Of a stretch of DNA of 61,300 nucleotides, positions 44,456 to 51,773 are shown in pieces (position 1 is the first letter of the stretch; each line of letters starts with the position of its first letter). The position numbers and the translations under genes are program-made. The notes beneath the pieces were generated by a model, which saw nothing but the letters and a program-made list of their open reading frames with translations, did not search any database and was not told the DNA's origin. Source of the stretch: Candidatus Loosdrechtia aerotolerans (GTDB lineage: Bacteria; Planctomycetota; Brocadiia; Brocadiales; Brocadiaceae); the NCBI GenBank assembly GCA_021646405.1, contig SOER01000017.1, positions 1 through 61,300 on the forward strand. Reading direction: 5' to 3'.

Positions 44456-44579
44456 ATTAATCTATACCGTATAAGCGTAAGGAGGAGCTAAAGATTTCAG
44501 GAATTCATTGAAGAAGTACTTCTTTAACTCCACTCTCTGCATATATATTTGTCATGGAGCGGTTTTTCTGTTTGACGCC

Positions 44580-44837
44580 TTATTGAGGGCCGGAGCTGCG
44601 AGCGCCTGCCGGGGTATTAAAGCTGCATGATTCACAATCCCCGGCTATTCCCTGTTTTTTTCGCTCCTTTAAGACTGAACGAAGTTCCTGTATTTTATCC
44701 ACCCGTGGATTTTTTTCTCTCTGCAGGGACAGTAGTGCTGTTCGGGTTTCCTGGGTTGCCCGAATACTTGGACAGACCGTTTTCTTCATACCCACAGGAC
44801 AAATACCGGCTACTTTCTTCTTATTTATCTTTATCAT
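44580..44837 (-). CDS. Small Cys-containing hypothetical protein
   Basis: An 85-residue basic protein, 22 bases downstream of rnc on the same strand, with an excellent AAAGGAG ribosome-binding site 7 bases before the ATG. Cysteines occur at GICPVGMKK, TVCPSI and GDCESCS. The middle, NPRVDKIQELRSVLKERKK, loosely recalls the DNA/sigma-binding helix of FlgM-like proteins but is not enough for a call. It is likely the third gene of an NYN-rnc operon. Function unknown. Confidence 0.6.
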   Translation of the reverse strand: MIKINKKKVAGICPVGMKKTVCPSIRATQETRTALLSLQREKNPRVDKIQELRSVLKERKKQGIAGDCESCSFNTPAGARSSGPQ

Positions 44838-44858
44838 GCGAAAACTCCTTTCTGGGTT

Positions 44859-45629
44859 TTAAATACAAGGTTCATCGTTATCAGTGGATACTAAATCCAG
44901 GGCCGGGATGAAGATCTTTAATGTTTCTTTCGCTGCTAATTGTTCAGCCTCTTTTTTACTTTTTCCCCATCCTCTTCCGTACTCATTACCTTTAATCGAT
45001 ACCATCACTTCAAAAGATTTCCCATGATCCGGGCCTATTTGCTGCAAGATTCGATACGTTGGTGTAACCCCGTATTCTCTTTGGCTATATTGTTGGAGTA
45101 TTGACTTATAGTTTTTTTCATGTTGGTTTTTGCAAACAATATCAATCTCTTTCTTCAGATATTTCATCGTAAAATTGTATGCAGCTTTAAGACCTCCATC
45201 AATATAAATTGCAGCGATAATTGCCTCAAATACGTTGGCAAGTAAAGATCTTGGAAGAAAATTCCGGTCGTTGAGGCCTTTTCCGACGGAGAGAAAATCC
45301 TTGAGATTTGCCTCCAGACTAACTTTTGCAAGTGTCGCTTGACTTACCACCACAGATTTGATTTTTGTTAATTCGCCTTCACTATAGTGGGGTAAACTTG
45401 TGTAAAGGTAATCGGAGATAATCATCCCCAGAACGGCATCTCCTAAAAACTCCAATCGCTCATTAGAAAAATTATTTTCTAACCTGCAAGAAGTATGAGT
45501 AAGTGCTCTCTCAAGCACGGTGATATCTTCAAAGGAATATCCAATTGCTAACTGACACTCAATAAGTTTTTCAGAATGTATATGATTAATTTTTTCTGCG
45601 TTAATACGATTACTCGTTTGGAATATCAT
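44859..45629 (-). CDS. rnc: Ribonuclease III
   Basis: A 256-residue RNase III. The catalytic domain has the signature NERLEFLGDAVLG (residues 56-68, with acidic Mg2+ ligands) and LLANVFEAIIAAIYIDGG with the second acidic set. The C-terminal dsRNA-binding domain has YKSILQQYSQREYGVTP and GWGKSKKEAEQLAAKETL. It cuts double-stranded RNA in rRNA and mRNA processing. Its start overlaps the end of the NYN nuclease gene by 20 bases, coupling two RNA enzymes. Confidence 0.95.
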   Translation of the reverse strand: MIFQTSNRINAEKINHIHSEKLIECQLAIGYSFEDITVLERALTHTSCRLENNFSNERLEFLGDAVLGMIISDYLYTSLPHYSEGELTKIKSVVVSQATLAKVSLEANLKDFLSVGKGLNDRNFLPRSLLANVFEAIIAAIYIDGGLKAAYNFTMKYLKKEIDIVCKNQHEKNYKSILQQYSQREYGVTPTYRILQQIGPDHGKSFEVMVSIKGNEYGRGWGKSKKEAEQLAAKETLKIFIPALDLVSTDNDEPCI

Positions 45630-46146
45630 TTTTTTGGAACTTTTTTTCCTTAAACAGCATTGACTCTTCTATTGCGGTATATTTTGTAGCGGCATTAATG
45701 AGCTCAGCGGCAGTACTGCGTCTAAATGATACAACTTCTACCCTGCATCCATGTGCCTTTAACATCTCTAAAAGCGGTACAAAGTCTCCGTCGCCAGTAA
45801 CCAATACCACCGTATCTAATTTTGGAGCAATTGCTATGGAATCAATAGCAATGCCCATATCCCAATCTCCTTTTGCCGTACCGTCGGGTCTTAATCGAAG
45901 TTCTTTTGACTTAATTTCATACCCTAAACGTTTCAGAGCGTCGGTAAAACTTGATTGATCTACATCTGGCTTCTGCACAACATATGCAATAGCCCGAATA
46001 AGGTTTCTATCACCAACAATCTCTAATAAGAGCTTGCTATAGTCGATCTTCGATTGGTGCAAAGCCTTTGCTGAATAAAACATATTTTGGACATCAACAA
46101 AAACCCCGATCCTTTGTTGAGATCCTCTAACACGTCCACCTACCAT
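45610..46146 (-). CDS. NYN-domain (LabA/DUF88-type) nuclease
   Basis: A 178-residue single-domain protein of the PIN-like NYN/LabA superfamily. The acidic residues of the metal site are visible in IGVFVDVQNMFY, GDWDMGIAIDS and LVTGDGDFVPLLE. LabA-like proteins cleave RNA in related groups and are otherwise poorly known. It overlaps rnc by 20 bases and is the first gene of the operon. A pairing with RNase III suggests a role in RNA decay or maturation, but that is inference. Confidence 0.85.
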   Translation of the reverse strand: MVGGRVRGSQQRIGVFVDVQNMFYSAKALHQSKIDYSKLLLEIVGDRNLIRAIAYVVQKPDVDQSSFTDALKRLGYEIKSKELRLRPDGTAKGDWDMGIAIDSIAIAPKLDTVVLVTGDGDFVPLLEMLKAHGCRVEVVSFRRSTAAELINAATKYTAIEESMLFKEKKFQKNDIPNE

Positions 46147-46519
46147 GTAATTCTTCCTTTCAAAAAAAGCTTAAAACAGCGAGGATCACTTATAAGTACC
46201 TAACTTTAGGGTTCTTAGCATCGTTGGGAAAATTAGGTAGGCAAAATAACAAACAGTACAAATTCAAAGAGCATAAAATATATTATAACAAATATTGTCA
46301 TAACATACCATATTACAGAGTATTAGAACGGAGCAATATAATATTGCCTTTATTGTAACAACCTTTTGCTGACAGTCAATTAAAAAACCGAAATAAGTTT
46401 ATTTTATTGACACTCATTGTAAATTTTGATACATTTTTATAGAAATTACGATAATGCTAAATGCTTTATTTGTAATAACTAAACGTAAAATTAACAAAGG
46501 TCGGTAATTAAAATCTCCT
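46147..46519. other. AT-rich divergent region with pheA promoter
   Basis: A 373-base non-coding AT-rich region between the divergent NYN and pheA genes. It holds the pheA promoter near 46407-46435. No small gene or RNA was recognised. Confidence 0.55.
46407..46435 (+). promoter_or_regulatory. Sigma-70-type promoter for pheA and downstream genes
   Basis: TTGACA (46407-46412), a 17-base spacer and TACATT (46430-46435) with an upstream TG (extended -10). It lies 84 bases before the pheA start and may drive the long plus-strand run to pgsA, although inner promoters are likely. Confidence 0.5.
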
Positions 46520-47602
46520 ATGGATATAGACTCCTTACGAAGGGAAATAGATGTAGTAGATGCAAAGATTGTGGAGTTGCTTAATGAGAGGGCCAGGATT
46601 GTATTAAAAATCGGTGAGATTAAAAAACAAAACGGATCGCAGGTCTACGTCCCGAATAGAGAACAAGAGGTATATTCCAGAATTACGTCACAAAATAAAG
46701 GTCCTTTATCAAATGAGTGTCTCACAGCGATCTACCGGGAATTAATGGCAGGTTCTCTGGCATTGGAAAAGGCAATCAAGGTATCATATCTTGGGCCCGA
46801 AGGAACATTCAGTTATTTTGCTGCCAGGCAAAAATTTGGATCATCTGTTGAATACATTCCAGCAAGGGGTATTGATGACGTTTTCAGGGATGTGGCAAGT
46901 GGTAGGTGCGATTACGGAATCGTACCGGTTGAAAATTCTACTGAAGGTGGTATACGTGAAACATTGAATATGTTTGTTGAGTTCGATGTTAAGGTATGTG
47001 CAGAGATCATTTTCCCGATTCATCATTGCCTCATAGCAAACTGTACAAAGGAAGAGATTAAAAGGGTATATTCCAAGCTTCAAATTTTATCTCAATGCAG
47101 GAAGTGGCTGGCAAACAATCTTCCCCATGCAGAATTAATCGATGTGAGTAGTAGTGCGGAGGCTGCACGTGTTTTTGAGAGGAACCTGAAATCTGAAGAA
47201 GAGGGACGATGCCTCGCCATAATCGCAAATGCAGAAATAGCACAACAGTATAGATTAAAGATCCTTTTTAAAAATATCGAGGATAATCCAAATAACAGAA
47301 CAAGGTTTTTCGTTCTGAGTAAGGCGTATAGTGCACCAAGTGGTAAGGACAGGACTGCCGTCATGTGTTATATAAAAAATAATGCCGGGGCACTCTTGGA
47401 GATACTGGAACCCTTTAAAAAGCATGGTATCAACCTTACCAATATTGAATCACTGCCTACACGAAAAAAGGTGTGGGAATACTGCTTTTATTTAGATTTC
47501 GATGGCCATACTTCAAATGAGATTATCCAAAAGGCACTTCAGGAGGTATCAAAAAAGTGCTTTGACATGAAGGTCCTGGGGTCGTTTCCTAAATGTGATT
47601 AG
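46520..47602 (+). CDS. pheA: Bifunctional chorismate mutase/prephenate dehydratase
   Basis: A 360-residue P-protein of standard architecture for phenylalanine synthesis. Residues 1-85 are the AroQ-type chorismate mutase (DIDSLRREIDVVDAKIVELLNERARI). Residues 88-265 are prephenate dehydratase with VSYLGPEGTFSYFAA, GIVPVENSTEGGI and NRTRFFVL. Residues 275-355 are an ACT domain with the phenylalanine-binding GALLEILEPFKKHGINLTNIESLPTR, so feedback inhibition is expected. It starts the housekeeping run; tpiA follows 13 bases later. Confidence 0.95.
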   Translation: MDIDSLRREIDVVDAKIVELLNERARIVLKIGEIKKQNGSQVYVPNREQEVYSRITSQNKGPLSNECLTAIYRELMAGSLALEKAIKVSYLGPEGTFSYFAARQKFGSSVEYIPARGIDDVFRDVASGRCDYGIVPVENSTEGGIRETLNMFVEFDVKVCAEIIFPIHHCLIANCTKEEIKRVYSKLQILSQCRKWLANNLPHAELIDVSSSAEAARVFERNLKSEEEGRCLAIIANAEIAQQYRLKILFKNIEDNPNNRTRFFVLSKAYSAPSGKDRTAVMCYIKNNAGALLEILEPFKKHGINLTNIESLPTRKKVWEYCFYLDFDGHTSNEIIQKALQEVSKKCFDMKVLGSFPKCD

Positions 47603-47615
47603 GAGGTGAAAGATA

Positions 47616-48386
47616 ATGGAAAAAAAACCTTTTATTATGGGAAATTGGAAGATGCATCTCACCCTGAAAGAAGGAGTTGAATTCGCGCAATCCCTTAGAG
47701 ACCATTTGTCGGAAAAGAATACGGTTCTCTGTGGAATCTGTCCATCATTTGTTTTTTTGAAGGATATCTGCAGTGTAGTAGAGGGCAGTGACATTTTTGT
47801 AGCAGCGCAAAATATTCATAGTGATGAGAGCGGACCCTATACAGGTGAGGTATCTGCTGTGATGGTTAGAGAGGTTGGCTGTACTCATGTACTTATAGGC
47901 CATTCTGAACGCCGGCATATTTTTGGTGAGACAGATACCTTCATTAATGCAAAAATAAAAACGGCGTTATCAAACAATTTAAAACCTATTTTGTGTGTTG
48001 GTGAAAAGTTAGACGAGAGAGAGGACGGAAGGACAAAATACGTAGTCAAAAATCAAATAAAGGACGGCTTACAGGGTATCAGAGCTGATCAGATGGGAGA
48101 CCTTAGTATTGCATATGAGCCTGTATGGGCAATTGGTACAGGCAAGACCGCATTACCTGAACAAGCCAACGAGGTCCATTCATTTATCAGAAAGATCTTA
48201 GCAGATGAGTACGGCGAACATGTTGCAAACACGACCTACATTCAATATGGGGGAAGTGCTAAACCGGAAAATACAGAAGAATTGTTAGCACAACCGGATA
48301 TTGACGGACTTTTGGTTGGTGGTGCGAGCATTAAGTTAGAATCCTTTCTGAAAATTATAGAGACCTCATTGTCTGTCATCGGATAG
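47616..48386 (+). CDS. tpiA: Triosephosphate isomerase
   Basis: A 256-residue glycolytic TIM enzyme. It carries MGNWKMH (with the catalytic Lys), IGHSERR (catalytic His) and YEPVWAIGTGKTA (catalytic Glu), and ends with the GGSAKPEN and LVGGASIK phosphate-binding segments. It interconverts DHAP and glyceraldehyde-3-phosphate. A strong AGGAGGTG ribosome-binding site precedes the ATG at 47616. The tpiA-secG order is widely conserved in bacteria. Confidence 0.97.
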   Translation: MEKKPFIMGNWKMHLTLKEGVEFAQSLRDHLSEKNTVLCGICPSFVFLKDICSVVEGSDIFVAAQNIHSDESGPYTGEVSAVMVREVGCTHVLIGHSERRHIFGETDTFINAKIKTALSNNLKPILCVGEKLDEREDGRTKYVVKNQIKDGLQGIRADQMGDLSIAYEPVWAIGTGKTALPEQANEVHSFIRKILADEYGEHVANTTYIQYGGSAKPENTEELLAQPDIDGLLVGGASIKLESFLKIIETSLSVIG

Positions 48387-48466
48387 ATGAAGTTATTCAT
48401 TTGAATAAAAATAATTGATGAGAAGTATGTCACGTTTTTGTAATATTTTTATCTTGGGGGAATTCA

Positions 48467-49042
48467 ATGGTAAAGGCTGAAAAGGCGCTTAAATGGGGAA
48501 TTGCAATCATTGTTATTTTTGGGATATTAAATGCATTTTATTTCTTGAACCTGGTTACTCCATTGAAGGTAGCTTTGCCGGTAATATGCGTATTCCTGGT
48601 TGGAGCTATTCTGCTGCAGTCCGGTAAAGGTGGTGGACTGGCAGCCATTGGTGGATTAGGAGACCAGGCTGCTTTTGGTACAAGAACAAGTACATTCTTA
48701 ACAAAAGTTACTTACCTTATCGGTGCTGCATTCATTGTTACTACGATCTTTTTATTTAAATTATCGATTAGTAATCAGGTAATGAATATAGGGGCGATGC
48801 ATGAGGCACCTCTCTCACATCAGGAACATTCACATAGTCACCCGGTACATGAAGGAGAACACGAACACGGCCCTGACTGCGACCATGACCATGATCATGC
48901 TCCTCATACAACTGGTGGGGTGGATACGGCATCCCAGGTAAACCTTGGTATGCAGGCAGTCAGGGAGGAAAAAAAGCAAGCATCAGATGCCACAGAAACA
49001 CCTATGGTTGAAGAACAAATAAAAACTGATGGCAATGAATAG
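48467..49042 (+). CDS. secG: SecG translocase subunit with His-rich tail
   Basis: A 191-residue protein whose first about 100 residues are SecG: two membrane helices (about residues 11-31 and 68-90) around the conserved LLQSGKGGGLAAIGG and GTRTSTFLTKVTY segments. SecG assists preprotein translocation with SecYE. A typical SecG ends near residue 80-110; here a hydrophilic extension contains a histidine/aspartate run (HSHPVHEGEHEHGPDCDHDH) able to bind Zn, Ni or Co, followed by a Glu/Lys-rich end. The extension should be in the periplasm or cytoplasm depending on topology; SecG termini are usually periplasmic. Confidence 0.9.
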   Translation: MVKAEKALKWGIAIIVIFGILNAFYFLNLVTPLKVALPVICVFLVGAILLQSGKGGGLAAIGGLGDQAAFGTRTSTFLTKVTYLIGAAFIVTTIFLFKLSISNQVMNIGAMHEAPLSHQEHSHSHPVHEGEHEHGPDCDHDHDHAPHTTGGVDTASQVNLGMQAVREEKKQASDATETPMVEEQIKTDGNE

Positions 49043-49054
49043 TATGGTGATTTG

Positions 49055-49939
49055 ATGATCAAAAGCATGACGGGATTTGGCAGTGCCGATTACAGGGATG
49101 AGGAGCGAATAGTACAGGTGGAGCTCCGTTCTGTTAATAACAGATTTTTGAAGATTGATTTACGGTTGCCGGACATACTACAAACTTTTGAGGGTGAAAT
49201 TGAACGTTCAATCCGAAAGAGAATCTCCCGTGGCACTATCCTGGTAAACGTAAATTACCAATCATTCAAACAAGAACCTGAGTATTTCTTAAATAGTAAT
49301 AAGGTAAAAGAATATTATAGTTTATTAAAGGACATCAGAAAAGAGATTGGCTCCCGGGAACGGATATCTATTCACTCATTACTTTTACTTCCCGGTGTAC
49401 TTCAAAAAGGGAGAAAGAATCAAGGGAATGTAGATGAAATCATATCTATATGTGGTAAACTTATACAGGAAGCACTTGAGAAGATGCTGGAAATGAGGGC
49501 TATTGAGGGCAGACACCTTGGAGAAGATATTGAGCAGAGAAAAAATAGCTTACTTTCAGTACTGGAAAAAGTTGAATCCAGGGCTCCCATGATAGTAGAG
49601 GAATATAGTAAACGTTTAAAGGACAGAGCAACTTCCTTACTGGAAGGAACTGATATTGAATTATCCGATGGTCATCTCTACCGTGAAATTGCTATTTTTG
49701 CAGAACGGTGTGATGTTTCTGAAGAAATTAATCGTCTGAAAAGTCATTTAAACCAACTCCAGGAGGCACTCCATTCAGATGAACCTACAGGAAGAAAACT
49801 GGATTTTATTGTCCAGGAAATGTTTCGGGAGACGAATACCATGTGTTCTAAAGCAAATGATAGTATCTTGTTGAAGGATCTCGTTGATATAAAGACAGAG
49901 ATCGAGAAGATTCGGGAGCAGGCATTTAATATCGAATAA
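49055..49939 (+). CDS. yicC: YicC-family endoribonuclease
   Basis: A 295-residue YicC/YloC family protein with the start MIKSMTGFGSA, the middle ELRSVNNRFLKIDLRLPD and the C-terminal GRKLDFIVQEMFRETNTMCSKA, all family hallmarks. YicC proteins are endoribonucleases in E. coli relatives and are linked to small RNA decay. I chose the ATG at 49055 (a TTG one codon upstream is possible). It begins 12 bases after secG, and gmk follows 55 bases later, matching the frequent yicC-gmk order. Confidence 0.92.
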   Translation: MIKSMTGFGSADYRDEERIVQVELRSVNNRFLKIDLRLPDILQTFEGEIERSIRKRISRGTILVNVNYQSFKQEPEYFLNSNKVKEYYSLLKDIRKEIGSRERISIHSLLLLPGVLQKGRKNQGNVDEIISICGKLIQEALEKMLEMRAIEGRHLGEDIEQRKNSLLSVLEKVESRAPMIVEEYSKRLKDRATSLLEGTDIELSDGHLYREIAIFAERCDVSEEINRLKSHLNQLQEALHSDEPTGRKLDFIVQEMFRETNTMCSKANDSILLKDLVDIKTEIEKIREQAFNIE

Positions 49940-49994
49940 GATCGTGAATGGGGAGAGATTATAGGTATTTGGGAATTTCAGGATAGATGAGTAC

Positions 49995-50540
49995 ATGGGT
50001 AAAATTGCAATTATTTCGGGACCATCAGGATCGGGGAAAACAACCGTTTGTAATCTTCTGGAAAAAGACCCACGCATAAAAAAATCGATATCAGTAACGA
50101 CACGTCCGCCCCGGAATGGAGAAAAACATGGCGAGGACTACTATTTTGTATCGCCCGCTGAATTTGAACAAATGATCAGGAACAAAGAACTTGTGGAATA
50201 TGCCATGTATTGTGGATATTATTATGGCACCCTCATCCATCCGCTTGAAGACGCTCTTAAAAAAGATCTTATCTATATGCTCGAAATAGATGTGCAGGGT
50301 GCTTTACAAATAAAAAAAAAGTTCCCGCAAGCTATTTCAATTTTTTTACTTCCACCAGAGAAAAAAACATTATTGCAGCGCCTGAAGCAGAGAAATACGA
50401 ATAAAGAACAGGATATGTTACTTCGATTGGAAGTTGCCGATAAGGAATTAACATATAAAGACATGTATGACTATTGTGTCGTAAATGACGATTTAGAAGT
50501 AACAATAGACACAATCCGTAAAATAGTGAATGTAAATTGA
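49995..50540 (+). CDS. gmk: Guanylate kinase
   Basis: A 181-residue GMP kinase. The P-loop IISGPSGSGKTTVC is at residues 5-18, then the GMP-binding SVTTRPPRNGEKHGEDYYFV and the lid region ENRLRL-like LLQRLKQRNTNKEQDM. It phosphorylates GMP to GDP. The expected rpoZ (RNA polymerase omega) gene, which commonly follows gmk, is absent; coaC starts 2 bases after the gmk stop. Confidence 0.95.
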   Translation: MGKIAIISGPSGSGKTTVCNLLEKDPRIKKSISVTTRPPRNGEKHGEDYYFVSPAEFEQMIRNKELVEYAMYCGYYYGTLIHPLEDALKKDLIYMLEIDVQGALQIKKKFPQAISIFLLPPEKKTLLQRLKQRNTNKEQDMLLRLEVADKELTYKDMYDYCVVNDDLEVTIDTIRKIVNVN

Positions 50541-50542
50541 TC

Positions 50543-51085
50543 ATGCCCTATCACATTGTCCTTGGGGTTACCGGGAGTATCGCGGCTTATAAAGCTGTTG
50601 AAGTTGTATCCCGTCTCATGAAACTTGAGAATCAGGTTACGGTAGTTATGACATCAACAGCTCAACGATTTATAAATCCCGTTACGTTTCGTTCTATTTC
50701 ACAAAATCAGGTCATAACAGACCTTTTTGTTGAAAATGAGATCTACAACCCAAATCATATATCCCTTAACGAGCGTGCAGATGTAATTGTGATTGCACCA
50801 GCAACCGCAAATTTTATTGGCAAAGTGGTATCCGGTATTGCTGATGATGCGCTTACCTGTACCGTTATGGCAGCACGGTCTCCGGTAATTATTGCACCTG
50901 CAATGAACGATAGCATGTATTTGAATCCTATCGTGCAAAAGAATATAGAGAAGTTAAGAGATCTTGGATATAGAATTATAGAACCGGAAGAGGGCCGTTT
51001 GTGTACCGGTAACGTTGGAGTAGGGAGATTAGCTTCCGTTGAAAAGATCCTTACGGTAATACATGAAGAACTTGAAAAAAGGTAA
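50543..51085 (+). CDS. coaC: Phosphopantothenoylcysteine decarboxylase (CoaC only)
   Basis: A 180-residue flavoprotein of the HFCD family. The blocks VTGSIAAYKAVEVV, IVIAPATANFIGK and IIAPAMNDSMY are typical of the CoaC half of CoaBC, and CTGNVGVGRL contains the catalytic cysteine loop. It decarboxylates phosphopantothenoylcysteine in coenzyme A synthesis. Most bacteria fuse it to CoaB (about 400 residues); here the protein ends after the CoaC domain, so CoaB must be encoded elsewhere. UbiX-like proteins share the fold, but PAMNDSMY favours CoaC. Confidence 0.88.
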   Translation: MPYHIVLGVTGSIAAYKAVEVVSRLMKLENQVTVVMTSTAQRFINPVTFRSISQNQVITDLFVENEIYNPNHISLNERADVIVIAPATANFIGKVVSGIADDALTCTVMAARSPVIIAPAMNDSMYLNPIVQKNIEKLRDLGYRIIEPEEGRLCTGNVGVGRLASVEKILTVIHEELEKR

Positions 51086-51116
51086 CAGTTTAGCTTTTTG
51101 AAAATAAAATGAGCAT

Positions 51117-51569
51117 ATGAATACAATACAAGTTAAAATAGTGAGAAAACCAGGATACGAAGATTTACCACTACCCCGGTATATGAGCAGTGCAGCAAGT
51201 GGTATGGACTTGTACGCGGCAATTAATGAGGTTGTTTATCTTGACCACCATGAGATTAAATTAATACCAACAGGTATTCACATCGAATTACCACTCGGGT
51301 ATGAAGCTCAAGTGAGGCCGCGGAGCGGGTTGGCACTAAAGTACGGATTAACGCTCTTAAATACTCCCGGTACCATTGATAGTGATTACCGCGGGGAGAT
51401 CGGAATTATCCTGTGTAATCTCGGAAAGGATCGCTTTACGATAGAAAGAGGTATGAGGATTGCTCAATTAGTGGTTCTACCGGTAGTAAGGGCTGAATTG
51501 ATAGAGGTTGAACAGCTCGGAGATTCTCATCGGGGTACAGGTGGTTTCGGTCATACAGGACACTCGTAG
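51117..51569 (+). CDS. dut: Deoxyuridine triphosphatase
   Basis: A 150-residue trimeric dUTPase with all five family motifs: [47 protein letters not shown] and the C-terminal [11 protein letters not shown] that closes over the active site. It hydrolyses dUTP to dUMP and so prevents uracil in DNA. It sits 31 bases after coaC in the same run. Confidence 0.95.
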   Translation: MNTIQVKIVRKPGYEDLPLPRYMSSAASGMDLYAAINEVVYLDHHEIKLIPTGIHIELPLGYEAQVRPRSGLALKYGLTLLNTPGTIDSDYRGEIGIILCNLGKDRFTIERGMRIAQLVVLPVVRAELIEVEQLGDSHRGTGGFGHTGHS

Positions 51570-51692
51570 TATTGTTTATATGGTAACCAGTATCCTGCGT
51601 ACCTACCCGAATGACCGGAAGGGTTCAACGGGTTGACGAAGTAAGAACCCATCTCAAAAACTTACCAGCACGTAATAACGAACACAAGATTT

Positions 51693-51734
51693 CATAACAA
51701 TATCTTTACCAGAGGTGGTAGAGATATTGTTATG
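51693..51734. repeat. Long hairpin in the ftsK leader
   Basis: CATAACAATATCT (51693-51705) is an exact reverse complement of AGATATTGTTATG (51722-51734), and an inner TACCA/TGGTA extends the stem to a near-perfect 18 bp with a 4-base loop. There is no T tract, so a protein-binding operator or RNA structure is more likely than a terminator. Confidence 0.8.
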
Positions 51735-51773
51735 AAGTACGGTTGTAATTATCTTAAAATTCAGAAGGAATCT

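Noticed and set aside
50543-51085. UbiX prenyl-FMN synthase as partner of UbiD
   Set aside because: The PAMNDSMY and CTGNVG blocks fit the CoaC decarboxylase better.
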